Virus record (IMG/VR): IMGVR_UViG_3300040801_000429
Coordinates: 1-24,761 of that record
From: a virus
Strand: one strand, 5' to 3'
Length of the DNA stretch: 24,761 bases
Below are positions 5,645 through 12,722 of the stretch, piece after piece. Made by a program: the position numbers and the translations under genes. How positions within the stretch are numbered: position 1 is the first letter of the stretch; each line of letters opens with the position of its first letter. The notes under the pieces were generated by a model. The model saw only the letters and a list, made by a program, of their open reading frames with translations, was not told the origin of the DNA and did no database searches.

Positions 5645-6323
5645 AGTAGTGAAACTTAGATTGTTTATAGGTGAAGAAGCCTATAACAAAGAGGGTAAAT
5701 TAGTTACCAAAAATGATACCGTGAAACTTATTTACGGTGGAAAGGAATGGAAAAATGTATTAAATAATGCGGGTTTATTTGGATATAGTTCTGCTAAAGT
5801 GATTTCAGTCATTGAAGCTGAAAACAAAGCTTTAACAGATGCTAGAAAACAATTAGACAAGGCTCGTAAAATTCCATCAACTCCAACAAAAGATATTGAG
5901 ATATTAGAGTCTAAAATAGCTAAATTGGTAGATAAGCCTTTGAAAGAAGAAAAAAGCATTGAAAAATATCAATTAGAAGTTGATTCGTTTTTTGAAAAAG
6001 AAGCGCCAAAAGAAGAAAATAGTAACTCTTCTAAAGAATTGGAAGCACTTAAAAAGCAAAACGAGTTACTTATGAAGCGTTTAGATGCCTTGGAAAATGG
6101 AGAAGGTGTTAATAAAAAAGATCAAGCCGAAGATGAAAAAACTAACGATTCAAAAGAAAGCAATGAAACTATTGAGCTTTCAGACGATGAATTAGAAGCT
6201 GAAAGAACTGAACTTTCAGAAAAATACAAAGCTTTAAAAGGCAAAGCACCTCATCATAAGGTAGCTGCAAATATTGAGATATTGAGGAAAGCAGTATCTG
6301 AATTAGAAGCTGAAAACAAGTAA
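5631..6323 (+). CDS. Phage head-region protein with coiled coil, unknown role
   Basis: The 230-residue protein begins inside the end of the portal gene; either ATG 5631 or ATG 5637 (MSKVVKL) could be the true start. The N-terminal 60 residues look globular (beta-rich KLRLFIGEEAY, then KLIYGGKEWKNVL). A long charged region rich in Lys and Glu (about 65-185) is predicted to form coiled coils and disordered linkers. The C-terminus (about 185-228) is a helical hairpin of the form LSEKYKALKGKAPHHKVAANIEILRKAV, resembling the small helix-extended-helix modules at the ends of some phage structural proteins. Position between portal and scaffold suggests a head-assembly role, possibly a portal- or scaffold-associated factor. 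No enzyme motif is visible. Confidence 0.6.
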   Translation: MTMSKVVKLRLFIGEEAYNKEGKLVTKNDTVKLIYGGKEWKNVLNNAGLFGYSSAKVISVIEAENKALTDARKQLDKARKIPSTPTKDIEILESKIAKLVDKPLKEEKSIEKYQLEVDSFFEKEAPKEENSNSSKELEALKKQNELLMKRLDALENGEGVNKKDQAEDEKTNDSKESNETIELSDDELEAERTELSEKYKALKGKAPHHKVAANIEILRKAVSELEAENK

Positions 6324-6352
6324 TTAATAACAAATAAAATACATAAAAGACT

Positions 6353-7249
6353 ATGGAATTTGAATTAAATGAAGACCAAGTAAAGGATTTAGGACTTAAT
6401 GAAGAACAAGTAACTAAGATTAAATCTATTGGTTCAGAAAGTATTGCTAACATTCAGAAAACTTTGGATGAAAAGTATAAGAATGAAGCTAACACTCATG
6501 CAGAGGGTATTTTGTCGGGAGCGGCTAAGCTTGTCCAAGAGAAAACAGGTATCGAAAGAAATAAAGGTGAAAAGCTTGCTGATTATTTTAATCGTACTGG
6601 AACATCATTCTTAGAAGAAAAGCAAAAAAGTTTAGATACTTTAAAAGCTGAATACGAAGAAAAGATTAAAGGCGTTAAAGACGGTTCTAAACTTAAAGAT
6701 GAGTTAGAAACTTATCAAAAAAAGGTTGCTGAATTAGAGCCTTTGAAAGAGTTCAAGGAAAAATATGAGGAGGTTAATGGCAAGTATTCAACGCTAAAGA
6801 TAGAGACAGCATTCTCTAAAGCGTTACCAAAAATACCTGAGTCGATTAACCAATTTGAGAAAAAAGCACGCTTATATGAAGTTCGTAAAGAAATTTTATC
6901 TAAATTTGATATTGAGTTCGATGAAAATAACGAGCCAATAGCATTTGATAAAGAAAACAAATTCAATCGAAAGCCGTTAAGTGAGTTACTTTCTGACAAT
7001 GAATCAATCAAAGCGATGATTGATAGCACCGACGAAAAAGAAGGTGTTAAAGGTTTCGGAGGCAAACCAAAGGGAGATCCTTTAAAGATAGAGGGTGTTC
7101 CGTTTGAAGTAACCAAAGAAATGACATCAAGTGATCGAGCTAAAGCAATTAGAGATTATTTAACTAAGAAGGGTATAAGCACAATTAGTCCAGAGTACTC
7201 AAAACAATTTAGCGAGCTTAATACAAAAATATTGAAAGGGTTGCAATAG
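6353..7249 (+). CDS. Probable capsid scaffolding protein
   Basis: The 298-residue protein is highly charged and almost wholly helical up to about residue 160, with heptad-like stretches (KSLDTLKAEYEEKIKGVKD, then KLKDELETYQKKVAELEPLKEFKEKYEEV). A compact C-terminal part includes ARLYEVRKEILSKFDIEFDENNEPIAFD. It sits immediately before the major capsid gene. This length, composition and position are classic for internal scaffolds, which direct coat assembly around the portal and then leave or are cleaved. No protease motif is seen in it or nearby, so scaffold removal may rely on exit rather than on a dedicated phage protease. It starts 29 bp after the previous stop. A stem-loop (7233-7259) overlaps its last codons. 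Confidence 0.7.
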   Translation: MEFELNEDQVKDLGLNEEQVTKIKSIGSESIANIQKTLDEKYKNEANTHAEGILSGAAKLVQEKTGIERNKGEKLADYFNRTGTSFLEEKQKSLDTLKAEYEEKIKGVKDGSKLKDELETYQKKVAELEPLKEFKEKYEEVNGKYSTLKIETAFSKALPKIPESINQFEKKARLYEVRKEILSKFDIEFDENNEPIAFDKENKFNRKPLSELLSDNESIKAMIDSTDEKEGVKGFGGKPKGDPLKIEGVPFEVTKEMTSSDRAKAIRDYLTKKGISTISPEYSKQFSELNTKILKGLQ

Positions 7250-7259
7250 CGCCCTTTCA
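7233..7259 (+). other. Stem-loop at the scaffold/capsid gene junction without U-tract
   Basis: TGAAAGGG (7233-7240) and CCCTTTCA (7252-7259) form a perfect 8-bp stem with an 11-nt loop spanning the scaffold stop codon. No T-run follows, so it is unlikely to terminate transcription. It could mark an mRNA processing or stabilising element at the 5' end of the capsid message. Confidence 0.45.
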
Positions 7260-7327
7260 TACATCCCAAAGGCAAAGGACTGCCACAACAACAGTAAGTT
7301 TATTTATTAATTTTAAATTGAAAAACA

Positions 7328-8404
7328 ATGAGTTTTATTAATGCTACATTGTGGAATGATTTACAGTCCTCTAATGCAACAAACGAAAAACGTTTTGCGC
7401 CTTTGGGTCTTGTAGATTCAGTTAAAGATTCCACGCCAGGGGTTGATTTTATCATGCCCTCAGAATTAGAGAAAATGAGAACTATCTCATCTTTGCGAAA
7501 TTTAAAGATTCCAGTAATTGTTGACCAACAAGTTACAGTTACTCAATCTCCAGGATTTACTATTCCTTCAAACTTAGAAGAAAGTGCAAATTATTTCTTC
7601 CAACCATTTGATGTGTTTAGTGGATTTAGACACTATCCAGCTGCGTACCAAAATAACCAGATTGATTCTGAATTTGCAGTACAGCAGAAAATGAAAAACG
7701 TTGCTTATGCAATGGGTCAGACTATTGAGGGTATTGTTCAGTCACAGTTAGAGTTGAGAAAAACACAGCTTTTGAACTTTACCGATCAAGTGAGTTATGC
7801 GGGTAATTACAACTTCAATTCTGGTACTGACATCTTAGAAGTTGACTTAGCAGCGCAAGAAGGTACAATGTTCTACGCATTGGAAAATCTAATGGAAGCA
7901 AACGAATTAGGCGGTGATTATCGTTTAGTTACTTCAAGAGCAGGTTTAGTTCGTCAAAAAGCAGAAATGCTACAGAACCGTGCTAACAATGCAGTAGACA
8001 AGGAAAACCTTGGAATGTTCCCAATGACTAGTTTATACGAGTCAAGCACAATTGATGCAGGATCAGATATCTTTAATGGATATATGTTCCGAAATGGATC
8101 AGTTGGGTTCGTTGAAAACTTCCCTTTTGATTTCCGTAATGGAACAGAAATAGGGGGTGCTAAATGGGATGTTACTGATGTAGAGCTACCATTCACAAGA
8201 ATGAGAGCTAACGTGTTTACTAATAAATTTGCATCAAATGCTCAATCTATGATTACAGCAGGCGCAGATAGTAACTTAAACATGACGCACGGAGAAGAAA
8301 TGGGTATTTGGCATCGTTTTTACATGGTATATGAGTACAACTCAGACCTTGCAACAAGAGCAAATACAGTTGTTAAACTTAAAGGACTTACTACTACTGT
8401 TTAA
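7328..8404 (+). CDS. Major capsid protein
   Basis: The 358-residue protein is next after the scaffold and has the profile of an HK97-fold coat protein. It has an N-terminal arm, then a beta region with KIPVIVDQQVTVTQSPGFTIP (about 60-80) like an E-loop or P-domain strand. A long spine helix with MKNVAYAMGQTIEGIVQSQLELRKTQLL (about 120-150) is followed by an A-domain region with DYRLVTSRAGLVRQKAEML and a C-terminal segment with GIWHRFYMVYEYNSDLATRANTVVKL. It should be the most abundant virion protein. Consistently, its codons look more regular and it is followed directly by a hairpin terminator (8390-8424) that could make it the end of a major transcript. The ATG at 7328 follows GAAAAACA with no Shine-Dalgarno. 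The assignment rests on position, size and pattern. Confidence 0.8.
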   Translation: MSFINATLWNDLQSSNATNEKRFAPLGLVDSVKDSTPGVDFIMPSELEKMRTISSLRNLKIPVIVDQQVTVTQSPGFTIPSNLEESANYFFQPFDVFSGFRHYPAAYQNNQIDSEFAVQQKMKNVAYAMGQTIEGIVQSQLELRKTQLLNFTDQVSYAGNYNFNSGTDILEVDLAAQEGTMFYALENLMEANELGGDYRLVTSRAGLVRQKAEMLQNRANNAVDKENLGMFPMTSLYESSTIDAGSDIFNGYMFRNGSVGFVENFPFDFRNGTEIGGAKWDVTDVELPFTRMRANVFTNKFASNAQSMITAGADSNLNMTHGEEMGIWHRFYMVYEYNSDLATRANTVVKLKGLTTTV

Positions 8405-8424
8405 TCAGTAGTGGTTTGTTTTTT
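8390..8424 (+). terminator. Intrinsic terminator/attenuator after the major capsid gene
   Basis: Bases 8390-8399 (ACTACTACTG) pair with 8406-8415 (CAGTAGTGGT) to give a 10-bp stem with one G-U pair and a TTTAAT loop that contains the capsid stop codon. TTTGTTTTTT (8415-8424) follows directly. It should terminate a fraction of transcripts so that downstream structural genes are made at lower levels than the coat protein. Confidence 0.75.
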
Positions 8425-8441
8425 GCAATACTTTTAAAATT

Positions 8442-8879
8442 ATGAAATTTTATAGAGCGCAATCAAACGGAGATATACACCCTATTGAAGCAATGGGCTT
8501 GTATATTCCACAGGTAACAACTGATGAAGATTTAACAATCGAATCGGTTGAATCAATTCTAAGTGTTAATGTTGATGTTGATGGTGGTGTTGTTACACTT
8601 CCAAAAATCACAGCAGATAACCTTGGGATGCGTATTTTAGTACGCAACATCGGAGCAGACGGTGCCTACTTAGTAAGTGTATCGCCTGACGCTGTTGATG
8701 GAATAAATGGAACTATCTCAAATGCTGCAGCCGATTCAGTTGCAAGCGGTGTAGTTGATAAAGATTTATCAAACACTAAATCGACAGCTAATAAGGGTGA
8801 CTATGTCATACTTGAAGCAGTTGCAGAAACTGAATGGTACATCGTTGGCGGTGTTGGTATTTGGGCTAGTGAAGCTTAA
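8442..8879 (+). CDS. Probable capsid decoration (head stabilising) protein
   Basis: The 145-residue protein is rich in short beta-strands, Val, Asp and Gly and has almost no helix-forming stretches. Its order is a leading FYRAQSNGDIHPIEAMGLYIPQV, a strand set with VESILSVNVDVDGGVVTLPKI (about 34-55), VRNIGADGAYLVSVSPDAVDGINGTI, and a terminal strand YVILEAVAETEWYIVGG. Small beta-rich proteins directly after the major capsid gene are usually decoration proteins that bind the capsid surface as trimers. It is separated from the capsid gene by the attenuator. No enzyme motif is present. An alternative is a head fibre or a connector protein. Confidence 0.5.
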   Translation: MKFYRAQSNGDIHPIEAMGLYIPQVTTDEDLTIESVESILSVNVDVDGGVVTLPKITADNLGMRILVRNIGADGAYLVSVSPDAVDGINGTISNAAADSVASGVVDKDLSNTKSTANKGDYVILEAVAETEWYIVGGVGIWASEA

Positions 8880-8890
8880 AAATTAGAACA

Positions 8891-10036
8891 ATGGTATTAG
8901 GAATAACAGAAGATTTTTCATTGCAAGTAGATTTGGATAGTGAATTAACCACTATCCCAAAGAATGGTATTTATATTAATTCCGGGGTTAATCCAATGAT
9001 TACAATGTCTAATCTTCTGTCGTTCTTACCTATCAAAGGTTATTATTTTGAGGCATACGACAATGCTAAAGAATACCTACCATTTAAAGAGAGCAGAAAC
9101 ATCAAAAAGTCCATTGTCGAAGATAATGGCACATTATACCAATGTATCAAAACTTCAACAGGTAACACAGTTACAGATACTGAATTTTGGCTTGAAACAA
9201 ATATCGAAAGTTTGCGTTTAAAGTCATTTCTTTACACCATTTTAGATCGAGTTAATGCTGATTTAGCACTTGAAAATCGACTCATAGACAATCAATACTT
9301 ATACGAAATCGGAAAGTTTAAACACTTGCCCGAAGGAGATTATTTTGGTTGGGCTATTGAGCCAAAGAACAGCGATTATGTCAAGTTAACATTAAATGAG
9401 CTATCTATCCAAAACGATATATCGGGTTTAGTAAATGTATATGTCGTAAACCAAGGGGAGCTAATTGATACATTGCAAGTTGAAGGAGGTGACGGAAAAG
9501 TCAAATTTGAAAGAACTGATTATGATTTTTACGGAAAAGGAACTTTTTATTTTCTTATTGAAAAAGAGGAAATTTACAGAAAAAATAAGTATGTAGATTG
9601 GCAGCGCTACGAAGGTTTTGTGGCGTACCCTGTAACGGCTATTGGAACGAGTTGGGATGCTCTTGACATTAATCCAACGGGGTCAGCAAATGGTGTGGGT
9701 TTGAATATTTCAGCCACACTTGAATCAAATGTTTACTTAGAAAACTGTCTAAAAAACATCGCTTATTACGTCCGTTCAACATTCGAGTACATGGCACTTC
9801 AGCTATTTGCTCAAAACTCAAATACTAGATTAAACGCAACTGTCAGAGATCAAAGAGATCAAGTTGATGCAAAAATTGTATTAGCTGAATTGAAAGACAA
9901 CAGTAGTGATACTGAAAGCGTTGTGAAAAGGTATTTGAAACAAAGAAAAGAAGCTTTGTTGGTAATTCAAAAAACTTTTGATGCTCACCTTCATAAAGAC
10001 AATGATGGGATAACAGTAACAGTAAGTAGCGTATAA
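8891..10036 (+). CDS. Phage structural protein of unknown function (head/neck region)
   Basis: The 381-residue protein is not recognised as a named family. Residues about 75-104 hold ESRNIKKSIVEDNGTLYQCI followed by a Trp (YQCIKTSTGNTVTDTEFW). This resembles the small aromatic module of chitin-binding type 3-like domains that recur in phage structural proteins, so it may bind a surface polysaccharide or another protein. The rest is mixed alpha/beta, with a C-terminal helical end (VRDQRDQVDAKIVLAELKD, then VVKRYLKQRKEALLVIQKTFDAHLHKD). Position between capsid/decoration and the small connector gene suggests a head-completion, neck or decoration role. It begins 11 bp after the previous stop. 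Its TAA overlaps the next ATG by one base (TAATG), a sign of translational coupling. Confidence 0.55.
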   Translation: MVLGITEDFSLQVDLDSELTTIPKNGIYINSGVNPMITMSNLLSFLPIKGYYFEAYDNAKEYLPFKESRNIKKSIVEDNGTLYQCIKTSTGNTVTDTEFWLETNIESLRLKSFLYTILDRVNADLALENRLIDNQYLYEIGKFKHLPEGDYFGWAIEPKNSDYVKLTLNELSIQNDISGLVNVYVVNQGELIDTLQVEGGDGKVKFERTDYDFYGKGTFYFLIEKEEIYRKNKYVDWQRYEGFVAYPVTAIGTSWDALDINPTGSANGVGLNISATLESNVYLENCLKNIAYYVRSTFEYMALQLFAQNSNTRLNATVRDQRDQVDAKIVLAELKDNSSDTESVVKRYLKQRKEALLVIQKTFDAHLHKDNDGITVTVSSV

Positions 10037-10581
10037 TGGCTAATTTAATACAAATACCAAATTGCATAGGCGTTGATTGCTCAATAAAGAGCGTTCAAAC
10101 TGTGATATATGAGTCGCTTCAAAAAATATGGAGTGCTAATTGGAACTGTTACCCACGTGTATATAAAAACAAGAAGTATTCACAAGAGAATGGATATTTC
10201 TTTGTTCCTGAATTTTTGCAGGGAAATCATGAATATACAACAGATACGTTATTTGATGATACAGTAGATGTGGTAAGTTACTTCTTAGTCGACGATAATA
10301 GACCGTTTAATGAGGATAACACCACCGTTGAAGTATCATTGATATTTTCGTGTTTGATTGATAAGCTTTACGACAGACCTCAAAAACCAGATGAAGAAAT
10401 GCACCGAGATATTATCAATGTACTTAATGATCTACCTCCAACATGGGAGAAGAATAGAATGAGTACAGGAGTAGATGAGGTGTATAGGGAATTCATCAAA
10501 AATGGATTGAATTACAGCGACATGAGTAATCGACACCTAGTAAGGTTTGATTTTGATGTCGTTTACGATTATAATTGTTAA
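10036..10581 (+). CDS. Probable head-tail connector or tail terminator protein
   Basis: The 181-residue protein starts on the last base of the preceding stop codon and lies immediately upstream of the tail tube gene. In siphophages that slot is normally filled by the tail terminator or a neck protein that joins head and tail. The sequence is alpha/beta with an N-terminal cysteine-containing segment (IPNCIGVDCSIKSVQTVIYESLQKIW), a central DDTVDVVSYFLVDD, and a C-terminal strand set with HLVRFDFDVVYDYNC. This pattern (helices flanking a sheet whose last strand ends the protein) suits tail terminator folds. No catalytic motif is visible. The function is inferred from position only. Confidence 0.45.
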   Translation: MANLIQIPNCIGVDCSIKSVQTVIYESLQKIWSANWNCYPRVYKNKKYSQENGYFFVPEFLQGNHEYTTDTLFDDTVDVVSYFLVDDNRPFNEDNTTVEVSLIFSCLIDKLYDRPQKPDEEMHRDIINVLNDLPPTWEKNRMSTGVDEVYREFIKNGLNYSDMSNRHLVRFDFDVVYDYNC

Positions 10582-10600
10582 ACACATAAAATTTAAAATT

Positions 10601-11557
10601 ATGGCAAATCAAATTCCGGGCTGTTTTTGTGACGGAAAGTTACCAAATTCAGGCTTACCGAATAAGCAAGAGATATTCGGTATTTTAACGGGTAAATATG
10701 TTACCCCTCTAGTTGCCAATGATGGCACTAGAAACTCATTAAACTTAGCAGCTTCAGACTTAGGTCAAGAGTTGTTAGATAAGATTAATCATCCAGACCC
10801 ATCAAAGCGTTGGTATCCTTATTACAAACTAAAGAATGTAGGTGAGGATCAAGCAGATGCAAACTTTGATGAAGCGGATGACGGTTCTAAGGAATTCTTA
10901 AGCAAAGGGATTAAATCAAAGACTATGGAAATGTGGTCAAGAGGAAATCAGTACTTTGCTAAGGTGCCGGGTAACTGTGTTGAATTTGGTGAGTATGATA
11001 TTGACGATTGTGCAAATGTTAGAGGTGAAAAAGAGTCTTTAGATTCTACTGAACTTTTTCCACGAGAGGTTAACCACCGATCAATTGATAATAAGTTCAT
11101 GAACAAAACAAACGACATGACTCAAAAAATCATTATCACTTATGATTATGATAAGCAGTCAAGTGACGAAAATCAGTACATGGTTCCAGCGTCAGCTTTT
11201 GCCCCTCACAACCCATTGAAGTTGTCAGGAATGCTTGATACGTATCTAACTTTGCAAGCATTGACAAATACAACTATTCAAGTAGATGCTACTTTAGGTT
11301 TTGGAACTGCAATTGACTTAATTAAAGTACAGGGTCTAGTTACTGCGGATTTTGAGGTGATTAACTTAACCACGTCCTCAACTCTTACTGTAACTGTAAC
11401 TGAATCTACTACTGTTGCTGGACAGTATGTGATTGAGATAGATGCAGGTGACGCTCCAACAGCTTCAGATGTATTAACTGTTAAAGTCTTTAAGGCTGCG
11501 ACAGGTAACAACATTAAAGGCAAGGAGTCTGCTGCAACTCAAGTTATTGCAGTATAA
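10601..11557 (+). CDS. Major tail tube protein with C-terminal Ig-like extension
   Basis: I start this 318-residue gene at ATG 10601 (MANQIPGCFCDG), preceded by the typical AATTTAAAATT leader. A longer frame from 10547 would overlap the previous gene by 35 bases and add a hydrophobic, implausible extension. Residues 1-220 form the tube-like domain with several strands (ITYDYDKQSSDENQYMVPASAF near its end). Residues about 225-318 (IQVDATLGFGTAIDLIKVQG to the end) are Thr/Val-rich and look like a bacterial Ig-like domain, a common decoration on siphophage tube proteins that projects from the tail and may bind cell-surface glycans. Position before chaperones and tape measure supports the call. 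The stop overlaps the next ATG (TAATG), and a strong hairpin terminator lies 15 bases downstream. Confidence 0.7.
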   Translation: MANQIPGCFCDGKLPNSGLPNKQEIFGILTGKYVTPLVANDGTRNSLNLAASDLGQELLDKINHPDPSKRWYPYYKLKNVGEDQADANFDEADDGSKEFLSKGIKSKTMEMWSRGNQYFAKVPGNCVEFGEYDIDDCANVRGEKESLDSTELFPREVNHRSIDNKFMNKTNDMTQKIIITYDYDKQSSDENQYMVPASAFAPHNPLKLSGMLDTYLTLQALTNTTIQVDATLGFGTAIDLIKVQGLVTADFEVINLTTSSTLTVTVTESTTVAGQYVIEIDAGDAPTASDVLTVKVFKAATGNNIKGKESAATQVIAV

Positions 11558-11784
11558 TGGATATTAAAGAGAAAAACGGTGCTGTCATTATAGGCGAGCA
11601 CCGTTTTTTAAAAACTTGGCTAAAATCTACAAGACTCCAGCAGGTTTTGAGAATTTGTAAAGCCAAACCAAAGGATGTTGTTACCGAGGCATGGAATTAC
11701 GCCAACGGTATTAAAACAACCCCGACAAAATCCAGCACAAAAAGCAAAACTAAAAGCTCAAAAAAGAGCGATGAAAAAGGTTAG
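11557..11784 (+). CDS. Small basic protein after the tail tube gene, unknown function
   Basis: The 75-residue protein starts on the final base of the tail tube stop codon (TAATG). Its first 50 residues look folded (VIIGEHRFLKTWLKSTRLQQVLRICK, then VVTEAWNYANG). The end is a Lys/Ser/Thr-rich low-complexity tail (from about 54, with repeats of KS, KT and KSS). The product is strongly basic. A perfect 12-bp inverted repeat with a T6 tract (11572-11609) lies inside codons 6 to 18, so the gene is likely expressed only by the fraction of transcripts that read through. Small genes here in siphophages often encode tail assembly factors; I infer that role weakly. Confidence 0.6.
   Translation: MDIKEKNGAVIIGEHRFLKTWLKSTRLQQVLRICKAKPKDVVTEAWNYANGIKTTPTKSSTKSKTKSSKKSDEKG
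11572..11609 (+). terminator. Strong intrinsic terminator inside the next reading frame, after the tail tube gene
   Basis: AAAAACGGTGCT (11572-11583) and AGCACCGTTTTT (11597-11608) are perfect 12-base complements with a 13-nt loop. The 3' arm ends in a run of six T (11604-11609). This is a textbook terminator; its A/T outer pairs and T-tract overlap. It starts 15 bases after the tail tube stop but lies within the coding sequence of the next gene, so it acts as an attenuator between tube and assembly genes. Confidence 0.8.
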
Positions 11785-11797
11785 CTAGAAAGGAGGG

Positions 11798-11825
11798 AGG
11801 GGGCGGTAATTCGCTCCCTTTTTTT
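11798..11825 (+). terminator. Second intrinsic terminator downstream of the tail tube
   Basis: GGGGGCG (11799-11805) pairs with CGCTCCC (11812-11818) with one G-U pair and a GTAATT loop, followed by seven T (11819-11825). An alternative longer stem uses AAAGGAGGGAG further upstream. The purine stretch GGAGGGAGGGGGCGG (11792-11806) could also form a G-quadruplex in RNA. It lies in the 55-bp gap before the next gene and reinforces the attenuator at 11572. Confidence 0.8.
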
Positions 11826-11839
11826 AAAACTTTGAAATA

Positions 11840-12283
11840 ATGGGAATTGGAAACACTAGACTACATAAGTTTTTGCGAAATGGTAGGTTACTATCAGATT
11901 CATTAGCTTGGTACAGCGTATTCGATGCTCAAACTTCAAAGACTATACTAGATTGGGTTAGAAATGATCAGTTATTTAATAAGGGTGTTGATTCCGAGGG
12001 CGAGGTTATTGGGCTATATACCCCATTTACTGAAATGATTAACCCAGAAAAAGAAGCAGGAACACACTACACGCTAAAGTATACAGGAGATTTATACCGA
12101 TCGCTTTACATAGTAGCATTGAGAGATGCATTTGTAATTGAGGGAGATATTCAAAAAATACAGGATCAAGATTGGTTTAGTGATAAAATACTATCGCTAA
12201 CCGATGAAAGCAAAGAAAAATTAAAACCAATTATACTTGAAAAATACAAAGAACATATCAGAGAAGTATTACACCGAGCTTGA
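11840..12283 (+). CDS. Putative tail assembly/completion protein
   Basis: The 147-residue protein lies between two terminators and the chaperone/tape measure genes. It contains a segment GTHYTLKYTGDLYRSLYIV (about 74-92); the G-x-x-YTL-x-x-TG-x-hydrophobic-x-x-S form is a pattern I associate with small tail-region proteins of Bacteroidota phages, without a known function. A helical C-terminus follows (SDKILSLTDESKEKLKPIILEKYKEHIREVL). There is no signal peptide or membrane segment, so it is likely a cytoplasmic assembly factor or minor tail component. Its ATG at 11840 follows GAAATA. The next open frame overlaps its end, which recalls the paired overlapping chaperone genes before tape measure genes in many siphophages. 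Function is inferred. Confidence 0.55.
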   Translation: MGIGNTRLHKFLRNGRLLSDSLAWYSVFDAQTSKTILDWVRNDQLFNKGVDSEGEVIGLYTPFTEMINPEKEAGTHYTLKYTGDLYRSLYIVALRDAFVIEGDIQKIQDQDWFSDKILSLTDESKEKLKPIILEKYKEHIREVLHRA

Positions 12284-12287
12284 CCAA

Positions 12288-12722
12288 ATGCCATTGTATA
12301 ATTGGCGTAAATGCTTAGAGGGTAGATTTCATTTTATGCTTATAGATTCCCCAAAGAAAAAGCGTAAGATGAAAGATGTTTTCAATGACAGAATAGCGTT
12401 TGAATCTTTGTATAATAAGTATATTGAAGCCTATGGACTTGGCGAAAGAATGGAAGATTATATCGAATCAAAAAGACGTGTTATTGAATACAGATTAGAC
12501 TATATTCAGACAGGTGACAAGGCTTTATTAACTGAAATCGAAATAGAGGAAAAACTATTAAAAGATAATGACCCCACCAACTACAAAGGCATGAGTATTG
12601 GGGAGGTATTGGTACATATTAATAAATGGATGGGGGGGTCGTGGAAAAGTGACAGACAATTAACAGTAGCAGAATTTCAAGATTTAATTAAACAGTATGA
12701 GCAGTCCAATAAAAAAGGATGA
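12288..12722 (+). CDS. Putative tail assembly chaperone (upstream of tape measure)
   Basis: I choose ATG 12288, five bases after the previous stop codon begins to be cleared, giving 144 residues (MPLYNWRKCLEGRF at the start). The frame is open from 12225 and a TTG at 12237 could give 17 more residues. The protein is helical and charged, with ERMEDYIESKRRVIEYRLDYIQTGDKALLTEIEIEEKLL in the middle and a Trp-rich segment INKWMGGSWKSDRQLT near residues 111-126. It ends 26 bases inside the tape measure gene. Size, helix content and position match tail assembly chaperones, which coat the tape measure before tube polymerisation. A G7 run (12632-12638) falls exactly as G GGG GGG in frame, a possible -1 slippery site; the shifted frame stops four codons later. 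Confidence 0.55.
   Translation: MPLYNWRKCLEGRFHFMLIDSPKKKRKMKDVFNDRIAFESLYNKYIEAYGLGERMEDYIESKRRVIEYRLDYIQTGDKALLTEIEIEEKLLKDNDPTNYKGMSIGEVLVHINKWMGGSWKSDRQLTVAEFQDLIKQYEQSNKKG
12632..12638 (+). repeat. G7 homopolymer, candidate slippery site in the chaperone gene
   Basis: Seven consecutive G in the codons ATG GGG GGG TCG form the heptamer G GGG GGG in the zero frame. A -1 shift would read GTC GTG GAA AAG and then stop at TGA 12650, giving a product about 23 residues shorter with a new four-residue end, as in dnaX-type frameshifting. It could instead be a hypermutable tract. Confidence 0.4.

Noticed and set aside
5732-5959. Antisense open frames opposite several structural genes (for example here and around 6715-7116, 14859-15194, 21600-21926)
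   Set aside because: They lie wholly inside confident + strand genes, show Ser/Leu-rich shadow composition and have no promoters or family resemblance.
7233-7259. Stem-loop as a terminator between scaffold and capsid genes
   Set aside because: No T-tract follows the 8-bp stem, so termination is unlikely; kept only as a possible processing or stability element.
10547-10600. Upstream ATG giving 18 more residues on the tail tube protein
   Set aside because: It lies 35 bases inside the preceding gene and adds an implausible hydrophobic leader; ATG 10601 has the typical A/T-rich start context and a clean spacing.
12237-12287. TTG start for the chaperone-like gene
   Set aside because: It would overlap the previous gene by 47 bases; ATG 12288 follows the previous stop by four bases and all other genes here use ATG.
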